DNA of 64,000 nucleotides from positions 153,920-217,919 of the forward strand of contig JABABQ010000063.1 in the NCBI GenBank assembly GCA_014238155.1. Direction: 5' to 3'. This document shows positions 9,229 through 19,141 of the stretch, in pieces (position 1 is the first letter of the stretch; the number at the start of each line of letters is the position of its first letter). A program made the position numbers and the translations under genes. Source of the DNA: Rhizobiaceae bacterium (GTDB taxonomy: Bacteria; Pseudomonadota; Alphaproteobacteria; Rhizobiales; Rhizobiaceae). The notes beneath the pieces were generated by a model, which saw only the letters and a program-made list of their open reading frames with translations, made no database searches and had not been told where the DNA came from.

Positions 9229-10002
9229 ATGTCCAATGATGTCAGATTGCCGGAGAATGAGACGCCAGGACTGGATAGTTCTGACTCATGCAGCCCTTCG
9301 CATGTGGCGATTATCATGGACGGTAACGGGCGCTGGGCGCAGGCAAGAGGACTGCCACGCAGTCGTGGGCACCGAAAAGGCGTCGAAGCCGTGCGTGCTG
9401 CTGTTCGCGCAGCCGGTGAGTTGAACATCAAAACCCTGACACTGTTTTCCTTTTCGTCGGAAAACTGGAGCCGACCGGCGGACGAGGTCAACGATTTGAT
9501 GTCATTGATAAAAATATTCATCCGGCGCGACCTGGCAGACCTGCATCGTGAAAATGTCCGTGTTTCCATCATCGGTTCACGGGATAATATTCCAGGTGAC
9601 ATTCTGCCACTACTTGACGAGGCCGAAAACCTGACGCGTAACAATACAGCTACCCGGTTGGTGATTGCTTTTAACTATGGTGCACGTGATGAAATCACCA
9701 GAGCGATGCGTAAACTAGCCGATCAGGTAGCAACAGGTGATCTGGCCCCCAATGACATCGATATTGAAACTATTTCCAACTCTCTTGATACTTCCGATTG
9801 GAGCGATCCGGAATTGATTATCCGCACGTCCGGTGAGCAACGCCTGTCAAACTTCCTGTTGTGGCAGGCAGCATATTCTGAGTTTATCTTCCTTGATTGC
9901 CTGTGGCCCGACTTTACCAAAGCACAGTTTGAACAGGCTTTGGACGAGTATCGCAGCCGCAGCCGTCGGTTCGGTGGGGTTGTGGCCCAGTCCAGCGCAT
10001 GA
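9229..10002 (+). CDS. uppS: Isoprenyl transferase (undecaprenyl diphosphate synthase)
   Basis: A cis-prenyltransferase making the undecaprenyl-PP carrier used for peptidoglycan and O-antigen. 257 residues with [27 protein letters not shown] (catalytic Asp, P-loop-like), [12 protein letters not shown] and [23 protein letters not shown]. The last four bases overlap the cdsA start (ATGA), indicating translational coupling. Confidence 0.96.
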   Translation: MSNDVRLPENETPGLDSSDSCSPSHVAIIMDGNGRWAQARGLPRSRGHRKGVEAVRAAVRAAGELNIKTLTLFSFSSENWSRPADEVNDLMSLIKIFIRRDLADLHRENVRVSIIGSRDNIPGDILPLLDEAENLTRNNTATRLVIAFNYGARDEITRAMRKLADQVATGDLAPNDIDIETISNSLDTSDWSDPELIIRTSGEQRLSNFLLWQAAYSEFIFLDCLWPDFTKAQFEQALDEYRSRSRRFGGVVAQSSA

Positions 10003-10814
10003 ACTCCAATTCCATCAAAAGTGGCATGCTGTCTTCAGAACTCGGAAAACGGGTGATTTCCGCTGTTTTTATGCTGATAGTCATTCTGTGGGTAAGCTGG
10101 TTGGGCGGTTGGCCCTTTACCATCTTGTCGCTTTTGTTATCCGGGTTGCTCTACTACGAATGGCAAGCAATTGTACGCCAGACACCGTTTGACGGCATCG
10201 AAGCCGTGCTGACGGCTGGTTTTATTGGTCTGCTGATCTGCAACCTGCTCGGCTATCTTGCCGCCGGTTTGGTGGTATTCGTGGTGCTTGGCCTGATGCT
10301 GGAACTGACCACATCGGGCACGGAGCGGTCAGACGTTCGCTGGATCGGCCTTGGCGCCCTATATTGTGCAATTCCAGCGATAGCCTTTCCGATAATCCGA
10401 GATAATGGCGGTCTTGGACTGATATTATTTTTGTTTTTTACAGTTTGGATTACTGACTGTGCAGCCTATTTTGTTGGCCGGCAGTTCGGCGGTGCCAAAC
10501 TCTTGCCTGCTGTGTCCCCCAAGAAAACCTGGTCCGGCGCCATCGGCGGTCTGGCTTTCTCCGTACTTTTTGCTGTGGTGTTGATCGCTACAAATCCGCA
10601 ATTGCCTGCTTTTGCTGTGATATTCGTCGCGGCACTGCTGTCAGTCGTCTCACAGGCAGGAGATTTGTACGAATCCTGGGTCAAACGTTTGTTTGGAGTT
10701 AAGGATTCCAGCCAGTTGATACCAGGACATGGTGGGTTTCTCGATAGATTGGATGGCCTTGTGGCGGCTGCAGTTCCGGTGGCGATTATCGTCGCGTTAG
10801 CTGCCGGAGTTTAA
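9999..10814 (+). CDS. cdsA: Phosphatidate cytidylyltransferase
   Basis: CDP-diacylglycerol synthase, an inner-membrane enzyme that activates phosphatidic acid for phospholipid synthesis. 271 residues with about seven hydrophobic segments. The CdsA signature is [20 protein letters not shown] followed by [15 protein letters not shown], with [12 protein letters not shown] before it. It overlaps uppS by four bases. In many relatives dxr follows here; in this window rseP comes next after a 131-base AT-rich gap. Confidence 0.95.
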   Translation: MNSNSIKSGMLSSELGKRVISAVFMLIVILWVSWLGGWPFTILSLLLSGLLYYEWQAIVRQTPFDGIEAVLTAGFIGLLICNLLGYLAAGLVVFVVLGLMLELTTSGTERSDVRWIGLGALYCAIPAIAFPIIRDNGGLGLILFLFFTVWITDCAAYFVGRQFGGAKLLPAVSPKKTWSGAIGGLAFSVLFAVVLIATNPQLPAFAVIFVAALLSVVSQAGDLYESWVKRLFGVKDSSQLIPGHGGFLDRLDGLVAAAVPVAIIVALAAGV

Positions 10815-10945
10815 GAGCAGCAATACGTGTGGCAGAACATTTTTATGGTTTGTGCGCGAGATTGCAAAATCTGACACAAGATTGACGAAATTTTGAATAA
10901 TTAATTGTACCGCTTTATTCGGACGTGGAAACAGGGACTAATCGA

Positions 10946-12097
10946 ATGGACTTGCTGGCAGCGCCAATGGCGCTTTTGGATTTCGGACTAACCAAACTGG
11001 TCCCGTTCGTCTTCGTATTGACCATCGTCGTGTTCTTCCATGAATTGGGACATTTTGCCGTTGCCCGTTGGAACAAGATCAAAGTCGAGGCTTTTGCGGT
11101 TGGATTTGGCCCGGAATTGTTGGGCAAGGTCGACAAGCACGGCACCCGCTGGAAGCTGTGCGCAATTCCTTTGGGTGGTTATGTAAAATTTCTCGGTGAT
11201 CAGGATGCCACAAGCCAACCCAATCACCAGGCGTTGCAAAATATGACCGCTGCTCAGCGCGAAGGTACCTTTGAAAACAAGGCTCTATGGCAACGCGCGG
11301 CGGTGGTGGCGGCAGGTCCTTTGGCCAATTTCATACTCGCCAGTGTAATCTATACCGGCTTTTTCATGTATTATGGTGAAACCAAACTGGCCCCGGTTAT
11401 CGGCTCAATACAGGAAAACTCGGCCGCAGCGGAAGCCGGATTTCAACTCGGCGACCGTGTTGTCAGCGTCCAGGGTGGCGAGATTGGCAGCTTTCAGGAC
11501 ATCGCCAACTACACGCTGGTCAGTTCAGACGAACCACTTCAATTTGTGATCCAACGCGACGGCAAGAAATTGGACATTACGGCGATTCCGCGCATGACCA
11601 AGCGCAAAGATCGTTTTGGCAATGAATTTCAGACCGGCCTGGTGGGTATTGGCCCTGGAAGCGATCCGAGCAATATCATTCGAAATCCTCTGGGGCCCGT
11701 TGCTGCATTTGTAAAAAGCATCGATGCAATTGGTATGATCATCAGCCGGACCTATCATTTTATTCGGGAACTGATCGGTGGCAAACAGGATGCAAGCCAG
11801 TTGAGAGGGCCATTGGGCATCGGTCAGATGACTTCTCAGGTTGCCACATTGGGTATTCTCCAATTGATTTCGCTAGCAGCAGCGCTATCGGTAAGCATCG
11901 GTCTAATGAATTTATTGCCGGTTCCCATGCTGGATGGGGGGCACCTGTTGTTTTATGCGATTGAGGCCATACGGGGGCGCGCACTCGACCCGAAGACACA
12001 GGGAATCGCATTTAGAATCGGATTGACGTGTGTTTTGATGTTGATGTTATTCGCGACATCCAACGATATCCTGCGATTGTTCGGCGGAAGTGGCTGA
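10946..12097 (+). CDS. rseP: RIP metalloprotease RseP (site-2 protease)
   Basis: Membrane-embedded zinc protease acting in envelope-stress regulated intramembrane proteolysis. The zinc motif HELGH lies in VVFFHELGHFAVARW near residue 35. A PDZ domain follows (VIGSIQENSAAAEAGFQLGDRVVSVQGGEIGSF), and the C-terminal membrane motif is LMNLLPVPMLDGGHLLFY. The ATG at 10946 gives a normal N-terminus of 383 residues; the GTG at 10925 in the track is less likely. It is adjacent to bamA, as in most proteobacteria. Confidence 0.95.
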   Translation: MDLLAAPMALLDFGLTKLVPFVFVLTIVVFFHELGHFAVARWNKIKVEAFAVGFGPELLGKVDKHGTRWKLCAIPLGGYVKFLGDQDATSQPNHQALQNMTAAQREGTFENKALWQRAAVVAAGPLANFILASVIYTGFFMYYGETKLAPVIGSIQENSAAAEAGFQLGDRVVSVQGGEIGSFQDIANYTLVSSDEPLQFVIQRDGKKLDITAIPRMTKRKDRFGNEFQTGLVGIGPGSDPSNIIRNPLGPVAAFVKSIDAIGMIISRTYHFIRELIGGKQDASQLRGPLGIGQMTSQVATLGILQLISLAAALSVSIGLMNLLPVPMLDGGHLLFYAIEAIRGRALDPKTQGIAFRIGLTCVLMLMLFATSNDILRLFGGSG

Positions 12098-12332
12098 TAA
12101 ATTAACCAAAAATTTACCAATACCCCACTTGGTGTGGCCTTTTCGTCGCTCTGCAAAGAAATTGGCAAGGAGACGCGGCAAGAGTGGTTGCAACCGTAAA
12201 AAAAGACTGTACAAACTCTTAACAAGTGTCTGTAACTGCCGAATTTCCGCCGTGGTTCAGGCTTATAAGATTTAACCCCAACTCACGCATATTCGTGAGC
12301 AGCAATTTTTAGTTCGAAGGCAAGACAGCTTC
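12098..12332 (+). promoter_or_regulatory. bamA upstream region with hairpin
   Basis: This 235-base gap between rseP and bamA contains a hairpin CTCACG-catatt-CGTGAG at 12282-12299, about 33 bases before the bamA ATG and therefore probably in its 5' leader. A regulatory role is possible but unproven. The 61-residue ORF called here (12090-12275) shows no family features. Confidence 0.4.
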
Positions 12333-14648
12333 ATGAAACCTTTCATCCAGCTTTGCGCGTCGTTTATGCGTATTTTGGCGGTCCTCACATTCGTCGCAAG
12401 TGCTCCGGCACTGGTAGCCTCATCACCTTTGACGAGCGGTGCCCACGCAGCGGTCGTTGGTTCAATTAGTGTGCGCGGCAACCAGCGTGTTGATTCAGCC
12501 ACTATCCGTTCTTACGTCACGATCAAGCCGGGTCGTAATTACAGCACCTTTGACACCGATGAATCTCTGCAAAATCTCTTTGCGACTGGATTGTTTGCAG
12601 ACGTACGTATTACACGCAGCGGCAATGTGCTGATTGTGCAGGTGGAAGAAAGTCCAACGATCAACCTGGTGCTGTTTGAAGGCAATGACAAAGTTCGCGA
12701 CGAACAGTTGCAGGGAATTGTGCAATCGCAAAGCCTCGGTATTTTCAGTCAGGCCAAAGTGGACAGCGATCTTGAACGAATCAAGGAAACTGTCCGTCGA
12801 TCGGGCAGGGCGTCTGCGCAGGTAACCGCGCGCATTGATCAGCTCGAAAATAATCGCGTAAACGTGGTTTATCAAATCAACGAAGGCGATCGCACAAAAA
12901 TTGCCTCGATCGATTTCATCGGCAACAATGCGTTTGGCGACAATCGCCTGATGGAAGTGATTTCGCATAACGAAAGCAACTTCCTGAGCTGGTTGAAACG
13001 TGACGACGTGTACGATCCAGACAGACTGCGCGCAGACGAGACACGCTTGCGCACGTTCTACTATAATCGCGGCTATGCCGATTTTCAGGTGATTTCTTCG
13101 GTTGGCGATTTCAGTGCAACGGACAATTCCTACACCATCACAATCACTGTGGATGAAGGTGATTTATACCGTTTTGGATCGGTGGAAATTGACAATGCGT
13201 TGGCTGTTGTTGACGCCGAGGCCCTGCGTAGTGAATTGGAAATTGCACCCGGAGATATCTACAGCGCGAGAAATGTTGAAAAATCTTTGGTCGCCATGAC
13301 CAATGCCATTGCCCGCTCTGGTTATGCTTTCTCCGAGGTAACGCCGCGTGGTGATCGCGATATCGATAACCGAACAATCAACATTACGTTTTTTATCGAC
13401 GATGGCCCGCGCGTTTATATCGAACGCATAGATGTCCTCGGCAATGACCGCACCAGAGATTACGTTATCCGTCGCGAATTCGACGTTTCTGAAGGCGATG
13501 CATATAACAAAGTTTTGGTGAATCAGGGTAAAACCCGTCTCGACCGACTGGGCTTTTTTGACGCTGTGCGTATATCAACCCGTCAGGGTTCCGCACCCGA
13601 TCGGGTTGTCATTGTGGTTCAGGTCAAAGACAAGGCGACCGGCGAATTTGCCATCGGTGGTGGTTATTCCTCCAATGGTGGTGCGATAGCTGAAATCAGC
13701 ATGACTGAGAAAAACTTTCTTGGCCGCGGTCAATATCTGAAAGTATCCAGCGGTCTTGGTGAGGATGCCCGCAAATACGAACTGTCGTTCACAGAACCTT
13801 ATTTCCTTGGCCATCGAATTGCCGCAGGCTTCGATGTTTCAAGAGTCATTTCAGACTCAAACAGCGATGCCGATTATTCTTCGGAAATTATCCTTGGTCG
13901 AATTCACGCAACTGCGCCACTCACAGAAAATCTGCGCTTGGGAATCAATTACACAATCGAGCACGAAGAGCTTTCCAGTAACAGCGCAAGTATCGCAGTG
14001 CAGGACAGTGTGACCCGCAGCCCCTATCTGACATCGTCACTGGGATACAGCCTGACTTATTCCGCTCTGGATAGCTTCCGCTCCCCGCGCGAAGGTATTT
14101 ACGCGAAGTTTGAACAGGATTTTGCCGGTGTCGGAGGAGATGGCGAATTTGTTCGCTCAACGGCCCGAGCCGTCGGCTACTATCTGTTGTCAGAAGATTC
14201 CGATATCGTATTAATGGGTGCCGTTGGTGGTGGTCATATCTTTACTTTTGGTGATGATACTTTGCGCGTGACCGATCACTTCTTCCAGGGCGGTGAAACA
14301 GTTCGCGGATTTGACACACGTGGTTTTGGACCAAGGGAAGGCACCGAGGCGATTGGTGGTTTGACCTATTACAACGCGACTGCCGAGATTAAGTTCCCGC
14401 TGCCCTTACTACCGAGATCCTATGGAATCAGTGCCGCCCTATTTGCTGAAGCCGGTACATTGTACGACAGTGACTATTCTTCATCGGTTGCCGTATCTGA
14501 CTCAGATAGTATTCGCGCGTCCGTTGGTGCATCGATCATCTGGGAATCACCATTTGGCCCACTTCGCGGCGACTTCTCTCATGTGTTAATGAAGGAAGAT
14601 TTCGATGAAACTCAGTTCTTCCGCTTTGGTGTTAGCAGCAGTTTCTAG
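12333..14648 (+). CDS. bamA: Outer membrane protein assembly factor BamA
   Basis: Central subunit of the BAM complex, which folds beta-barrel proteins into the outer membrane. 771 residues: a signal peptide ending around SGAHAAVVG, five POTRA repeats (SISVRGNQRVDSATIRSY, LVLFEGNDKVRDEQL, IASIDFIGNNAFGDNRLMEV, RFGSVEID, IERIDVLGNDRTRDYV), then the 16-strand barrel with the late VRGFDTRGFGPR (VRGF loop 6) and a terminal Phe (FFRFGVSSSF). Length is typical. An intrinsic terminator follows. Confidence 0.97.
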   Translation: MKPFIQLCASFMRILAVLTFVASAPALVASSPLTSGAHAAVVGSISVRGNQRVDSATIRSYVTIKPGRNYSTFDTDESLQNLFATGLFADVRITRSGNVLIVQVEESPTINLVLFEGNDKVRDEQLQGIVQSQSLGIFSQAKVDSDLERIKETVRRSGRASAQVTARIDQLENNRVNVVYQINEGDRTKIASIDFIGNNAFGDNRLMEVISHNESNFLSWLKRDDVYDPDRLRADETRLRTFYYNRGYADFQVISSVGDFSATDNSYTITITVDEGDLYRFGSVEIDNALAVVDAEALRSELEIAPGDIYSARNVEKSLVAMTNAIARSGYAFSEVTPRGDRDIDNRTINITFFIDDGPRVYIERIDVLGNDRTRDYVIRREFDVSEGDAYNKVLVNQGKTRLDRLGFFDAVRISTRQGSAPDRVVIVVQVKDKATGEFAIGGGYSSNGGAIAEISMTEKNFLGRGQYLKVSSGLGEDARKYELSFTEPYFLGHRIAAGFDVSRVISDSNSDADYSSEIILGRIHATAPLTENLRLGINYTIEHEELSSNSASIAVQDSVTRSPYLTSSLGYSLTYSALDSFRSPREGIYAKFEQDFAGVGGDGEFVRSTARAVGYYLLSEDSDIVLMGAVGGGHIFTFGDDTLRVTDHFFQGGETVRGFDTRGFGPREGTEAIGGLTYYNATAEIKFPLPLLPRSYGISAALFAEAGTLYDSDYSSSVAVSDSDSIRASVGASIIWESPFGPLRGDFSHVLMKEDFDETQFFRFGVSSSF

Positions 14649-14670
14649 TTTTCTCACTTCGAGAAACGCC

Positions 14671-14700
14671 AAAGGCCGTCACCCATGTGACGGCTTTTGC
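14671..14700 (+). terminator. Intrinsic terminator after bamA
   Basis: GCCGTCAC-CCAT-GTGACGGC is a perfect eight-base-pair stem followed by TTTT, 23 bases after the bamA stop and just before lpxD. It may be leaky, since the lpxD start is only 20 bases further on. Confidence 0.8.
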
Positions 14701-14718
14701 ATAAACGGGTGTTGAAAA

Positions 14719-15783
14719 TTGGCACAGGCCGTATCCTTCTTTGAATCCCTTTCCGGTATCACCGTGGGTGATATTGCCAATGGCACCGATTGTACCCTGG
14801 AAGATCCGTCAAAAGCGGATATCGAAATCCTGTCAGTGCAGCCAATTGAATCTGCCGAAGCAGGAAGCCTGACATTTATCGATAATCCAAAATATGCCGC
14901 CGCATTGAAGACGACGAAGGCAACTGCTGTCATCTGCGCACAACGGTACGTTGATTCGGTACCAGACAACGTTATCGCTCTGGTCAGCTCGCAGCCCTAC
15001 AAATCCTTCGCCCGGGCCATGGGACTGATCTTCCCCTCCGCCATGCGGCCACAACCGATCATCGCCAGCGGTATCGCAGGCGGTGCATTTGTTGACCCTG
15101 CCGCGCTGGTCGAGGACGGGGCCTCTATTGAACACGGAGCGGTGGTGGGTCCGGGCGCCCGTATCGGTCGCAACGCACATATCGGGCCCAATGTGGTGAT
15201 TGGTTCAAACGTCCAGATCGGGCGTAACAGTACCATCTGTGCGGGAGCTACAGTCATCCACGCGGTGGTTGGTGACGACGTTATTGTTCACAGCGGGGTT
15301 CGCATTGGTAATGATGGATTTGGCTTTGCAATGGGCCCCGGTGGACATCTCAAAATACCGCAAGTTGGGCGGGTAGTCATTCAGGACAAAGTTGAAATCG
15401 GTGCAAATAGCTGCGTCGACCGCGGGTCCAACCGGGACACCATTATCGGTGAAGGTACCAAGATTGATGATCTGGTGATGATTGGCCACAATGTGGTGAT
15501 CGGTCAGCATTGCGTCATTGTTGGCCAGACGGGCATTGCAGGTAGCAGTGAGTTAGGGGATTATGTGGTGCTTGGCGGGCAAACTGCAGTCAACGGACAT
15601 ATCAAAATCGGATCAGGAGCGCAGATAGCCGGATTGAGCGGTGTGTCTAGCGATGTGCCTCCTGGCGTTCAACTTGGCGGCGTGCCGGCTCGCAACATCA
15701 AGCACTGGATGCGCGATATTGCGAGACTACGTCGTGAGGCTGCGCAGATGGAAAAAAAGAGAGGCAAACAGAGTAATGAGTGA
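14719..15783 (+). CDS. lpxD: UDP-3-O-(3-hydroxyacyl)glucosamine N-acyltransferase
   Basis: Third enzyme of lipid A synthesis, adding the N-linked hydroxyacyl chain from acyl-ACP. 354 residues: an N-terminal uridine-binding domain, then a left-handed beta helix of hexapeptide repeats ([27 protein letters not shown]), with the catalytic His in [22 protein letters not shown]. The start must be a TTG at 14719: an in-frame TGA lies at 14713 and no ATG occurs before the conserved region. Its 3' end overlaps fabZ by eight bases. Confidence 0.94.
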   Translation: MAQAVSFFESLSGITVGDIANGTDCTLEDPSKADIEILSVQPIESAEAGSLTFIDNPKYAAALKTTKATAVICAQRYVDSVPDNVIALVSSQPYKSFARAMGLIFPSAMRPQPIIASGIAGGAFVDPAALVEDGASIEHGAVVGPGARIGRNAHIGPNVVIGSNVQIGRNSTICAGATVIHAVVGDDVIVHSGVRIGNDGFGFAMGPGGHLKIPQVGRVVIQDKVEIGANSCVDRGSNRDTIIGEGTKIDDLVMIGHNVVIGQHCVIVGQTGIAGSSELGDYVVLGGQTAVNGHIKIGSGAQIAGLSGVSSDVPPGVQLGGVPARNIKHWMRDIARLRREAAQMEKKRGKQSNE

Positions 15784-16243
15784 CCAAAAGAACGAGCTAA
15801 AAACTCTCGACATCAAGCAGTTGATGGAATTGCTGCCCCACAGGTACCCATTTTTGCTGGTTGACAAAATCATCGAGATTGATGGCGACCAATCGGCCCG
15901 GGGGATCAAAAATGTTACGGTAAATGAGCCTCATTTTACTGGTCATTTTCCCCATGCTCCAATCATGCCAGGCGTGCTTCTGGTTGAAGGAATGGCACAA
16001 ACAGCCGGTGCAATAGTTGCCCACGAGCACTATACGGGTGAACCCAAAACGACCTATTTCATGACGATTGACAAGGCAAAATTTCGCAAGATCGTGGTGC
16101 CCGGTGATACTGTCGAATATGTCATTTCAAAAAAGATCCAAAAGCGTAACATTTTTAAATTCAACTGCATTGCAGAAGTAGCTGGCCAGAAAGTGGCAGA
16201 AGCAGAGATCGGCGCAATGATGATGGCCAGGGACGAACAGTAA
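15776..16243 (+). CDS. fabZ: 3-hydroxyacyl-ACP dehydratase FabZ
   Basis: Hot-dog-fold dehydratase of fatty acid elongation, 155 residues. The active site shows [13 protein letters not shown], then [23 protein letters not shown] with the catalytic His and Glu. The track ORF starts far upstream inside lpxD; the ATG at 15776, overlapping the lpxD end by eight bases, gives the normal N-terminus. The enzyme competes with LpxA for hydroxyacyl-ACP, so its place inside the lpx operon fits balanced lipid A and fatty acid synthesis. Confidence 0.96.
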   Translation: MSDQKNELKTLDIKQLMELLPHRYPFLLVDKIIEIDGDQSARGIKNVTVNEPHFTGHFPHAPIMPGVLLVEGMAQTAGAIVAHEHYTGEPKTTYFMTIDKAKFRKIVVPGDTVEYVISKKIQKRNIFKFNCIAEVAGQKVAEAEIGAMMMARDEQ

Positions 16244-16244
16244 T

Positions 16245-17036
16245 TTGTCAAACAACATTCATTCATCAGCAGTCATAGAAGATGGTTGCAAGCTTGGTGC
16301 CGACGTGGTCATCGGACCATTTTGCCATGTTGGATCGGACGTCGTTCTTGGCGACGGTGTAGAATTACTCAGCCATGTTTCAGTTCAGGGGATTACAAAG
16401 ATTGGTGATCAAGGGCGGATTTTTCCGTTCGCATCGGTCGGAAATGAGCCACAGGATTTGAAATATGCCGGCGAAAGAGTCACCCTGGAAATTGGCAACA
16501 ATTGTACCATTCGGGAAGGGGTCACGATGAATCCCGGAACAGAAGGGGGTGGCCACGTGACGACAATCGGTGACAATTGCACATTTCTGGCAAACTCCCA
16601 CGTTGCTCATGATTGTCGTATTGGTAACGGGGTAATCTGTTCGAACAATGCGATGATTGCTGGGCATTGTGAAATTGGCGACCATGTGATTTTTGGTGGC
16701 GGTTCTGCGATCCATCAGTTCAGCCGTGTCGGGCACAATGCATTTATTGGCGGTCTGGCCGGTGTGGAAGGGGATTTAATCCCCTTCGGCATGGCGATGG
16801 GCAACCGCGCTAATTTGGCCGGACTCAATTTGATCGGCATGAAACGTGCGGGAATTCCCCGCGAAAGCATTCATCAGGTCAGAGCCGCTTTCAAAGAGCT
16901 GTTTTCCGGAGACAAACCGGTCCAGGATACGGCAAAGATACTGCGCGAAACCGCAGATGATGCCCAGGTGATCGATTTGCTAGAATTTGTAACCGCGTCT
17001 GCAGATCGGCAACTTTGCACACCAGCAAGTTCCTAA
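16245..17036 (+). CDS. lpxA: Acyl-ACP-UDP-N-acetylglucosamine O-acyltransferase
   Basis: First enzyme of lipid A synthesis, a trimeric left-handed beta-helix acyltransferase of 263 residues. Hexapeptide repeats start at SSAVIEDGCKLGADVVIGPFCHVG. The catalytic His lies in NSHVAHDCRIG, and GGGSAIHQFSRVGHNAFIGG follows. The start is a TTG at 16245, one base after the fabZ stop. The conserved region begins within ten residues and no ATG is available, so this unusual start is well supported. Confidence 0.95.
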   Translation: MSNNIHSSAVIEDGCKLGADVVIGPFCHVGSDVVLGDGVELLSHVSVQGITKIGDQGRIFPFASVGNEPQDLKYAGERVTLEIGNNCTIREGVTMNPGTEGGGHVTTIGDNCTFLANSHVAHDCRIGNGVICSNNAMIAGHCEIGDHVIFGGGSAIHQFSRVGHNAFIGGLAGVEGDLIPFGMAMGNRANLAGLNLIGMKRAGIPRESIHQVRAAFKELFSGDKPVQDTAKILRETADDAQVIDLLEFVTASADRQLCTPASS

Positions 17037-17071
17037 AAGTTTCGTGATTATGTGCCAACGGAGCAACCGGA

Positions 17072-17950
17072 TTGGACAACAAACAGAAAACGACCCAACT
17101 ATCAGCCCCCCTGGCAATCATTGCAGGAAATGGCCGCCTACCATTGCTGATTGCAGAAAAGCTAAAAGCGCGTTCGCAACCGATATTTATCATTGGCATC
17201 CGGGGCGAAGCTGACGAGGCGATTGAGAAATTTCCGCATGAATGGTGCGGGTGGGAGCAAATTGGACATATTTTCAAGACCATCAAACAACACAATATCT
17301 CGAATATCGTCCTGGCCGGTGGCGTTGTCGGCCGACCAGAATTAAAGCTGCACAAGCTTGATTGGGGTGCAATTCGCACGCTTCCAGGCCTGCTGGCTGC
17401 ATTGATGGGCGGCGACAACCAAATACTCACTGGCGTGATATCGGAAATCGAAAAACGCGGCTTCACCGTGTGCAATGTTGCAGAGCTTTTGCCAGACATG
17501 ACCGTTCAACCCGGTGTAAATACACTCGCCAAGCCGAAATCTGCACAACAAAAGCAAATTGCCGAAGGTTATGCGGTAACCCGCGCCATGGGTCAGTTCG
17601 ATATCGGTCAGGCGTGTGTGGTCGTCGGCAGCAGAGCAGTGGCTGTGGAGGGAGCAGAGGGCACTGATGCCATGTTGCGTCGGGTCAGCGAAATGCGTGA
17701 AATCGGCCGACTCCCAAAGCGCCGCGGTGGAGTCTTGATAAAGGCGGTTAAACCCGGCCAAGATGAAAGAGCAGATTTGCCGGCCATTGGTCCCGATACA
17801 ATATTATCTGTTTATGAAGCGGGATTGCTCGGCATTGGTGTAGAAGCTGGAAAAACACTAATCATCGACCAGCAAGAAACTTTGCAACTGGCCAAAAGAC
17901 ACAGCGTGTTCATTTTTGGCTTTGATGCAACCCATTTGGACGCAACATGA
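17072..17950 (+). CDS. lpxI: UDP-2,3-diacylglucosamine diphosphatase LpxI
   Basis: The alphaproteobacterial (DUF1009) replacement for LpxH, hydrolysing UDP-2,3-diacylglucosamine to lipid X and UMP. 292 residues with LAIIAGNGRLPLLIAE at the N-terminus, NIVLAGGVVGRPELKLHKLDW, and the C-terminal domain RAMGQFDIGQACVVVGSRAVAVEGAEGTDAML. The start is a TTG at 17072 preceded by GGAG; no other start codon precedes the conserved region in frame. The gene ends in an ATGA overlap with lpxB. Confidence 0.93.
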   Translation: MDNKQKTTQLSAPLAIIAGNGRLPLLIAEKLKARSQPIFIIGIRGEADEAIEKFPHEWCGWEQIGHIFKTIKQHNISNIVLAGGVVGRPELKLHKLDWGAIRTLPGLLAALMGGDNQILTGVISEIEKRGFTVCNVAELLPDMTVQPGVNTLAKPKSAQQKQIAEGYAVTRAMGQFDIGQACVVVGSRAVAVEGAEGTDAMLRRVSEMREIGRLPKRRGGVLIKAVKPGQDERADLPAIGPDTILSVYEAGLLGIGVEAGKTLIIDQQETLQLAKRHSVFIFGFDATHLDAT

Positions 17951-19098
17951 GCAAACCCCTGAAAATCTATCTCGTGCTTGGGGAAGAATCCGGTGATAAG
18001 CTCGCTGCCGATCTGACACCTGCGTTGCAGGCACAGGCACGGAATGCAGGACTAGAGGTCAGCTTTTCTGGACTTGCCGGCCACCAGATGACCCAACAGG
18101 GCATGACATCTCTGTTCGACATCAAAGACATCGCAGTTATGGGATTCTCAGCCGTGCTGGCCCGTCTGCCAAAAATTGTGCGCCGGGTTTATCAAACCGT
18201 TTCCGATATCGTTGAAGACCAGCCAGATGTGATTGTACTAATCGATAGCCCGGATTTTACGCACGCGGTGGCAAAAAGAGTGCGCAGGCGTCTGCCGAAT
18301 GTTCCTATCATCAACTACATTTGCCCAAGTGTCTGGGCCTGGCGCTCCGGGCGGGCAAAGAAAATGTCAGCATATGTCGATCATGTTCTGGCGATTTTAC
18401 CGTTTGAACCTAATGTCTTGAAAGATCTCGGAGGGCCTGACGCCACCTATATCGGTCATCCCCTGGCCCGACAAATTTCGGGCACCAAATTGCCAGCCAG
18501 TTCCCGCAGAGCTGCCAAGAAATTTGATACATTGTTGATCCTACCCGGCTCGCGCCAAGGCGAAATAAAGCGTATGCTGGAAATATACGGGAAAACACTG
18601 ACGATACTGCAAGAGCGCGGCGTACAGTTTCACCCGGTGATTCCAGCAGTTCCGCATCTCAAGCAACAGTTGCAGGATCAAACATCCGCCTGGCCAGTAA
18701 TTCCAGAACTTGTAGACAGTGCTGACAATATGGACACGTTTGCTGGTGCCCGCGCGGCATTGGCAACCTCTGGGACAGTTGCATTGGAGCTTGCTTTGCA
18801 CAAAGTCCCCATGATCATGGCTTACCGGCTGGATCCGGTCGGCAGAATGCTGACCAGACTGATTACCACCTGGTCAGCGGTCCTGCCGAACCATATTCTG
18901 GACCGGGTCCTGGTGCCCGAAGAACATAATGAAATGGTCATTCCCGAACGATTGGCGCGGTATCTGGAACGTTTGCTGGCTGACAGCCCCGAACGCTCAA
19001 GCCAGCTGAAGGGCTTTGATGAACTCGTAAAAGCCATGGAAACCAAACAGCCGCCAGGAGAACTGGCGGCCGAAATCATTTTGCGTCACGTAAAGTAG
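17947..19098 (+). CDS. lpxB: Lipid-A-disaccharide synthase
   Basis: Glycosyltransferase (family GT19) joining lipid X and UDP-diacylglucosamine to the lipid A disaccharide. 383 residues with LVLGEESGDKLAADL, SPDFTHAVAKRVRR, YICPSVWAWRSGRAKKM, LPGSRQGEIKRML and AATSGTVALELALHKVPMIMAYR-type motifs. It overlaps lpxI by four bases and ends the + strand lipid A run. gltA converges from the other side 43 bases on. Confidence 0.95.
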   Translation: MSKPLKIYLVLGEESGDKLAADLTPALQAQARNAGLEVSFSGLAGHQMTQQGMTSLFDIKDIAVMGFSAVLARLPKIVRRVYQTVSDIVEDQPDVIVLIDSPDFTHAVAKRVRRRLPNVPIINYICPSVWAWRSGRAKKMSAYVDHVLAILPFEPNVLKDLGGPDATYIGHPLARQISGTKLPASSRRAAKKFDTLLILPGSRQGEIKRMLEIYGKTLTILQERGVQFHPVIPAVPHLKQQLQDQTSAWPVIPELVDSADNMDTFAGARAALATSGTVALELALHKVPMIMAYRLDPVGRMLTRLITTWSAVLPNHILDRVLVPEEHNEMVIPERLARYLERLLADSPERSSQLKGFDELVKAMETKQPPGELAAEIILRHVK

Positions 19099-19141
19099 TC
19101 AGCGCCGGTTGGTGAGATTTATTCCGTAGAAACCGTCGGTC

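Noticed and set aside
12090-12275. 61-residue ORF between rseP and bamA
   Set aside because: Highly basic, no family pattern, no good ribosome site; probably leader sequence of bamA.
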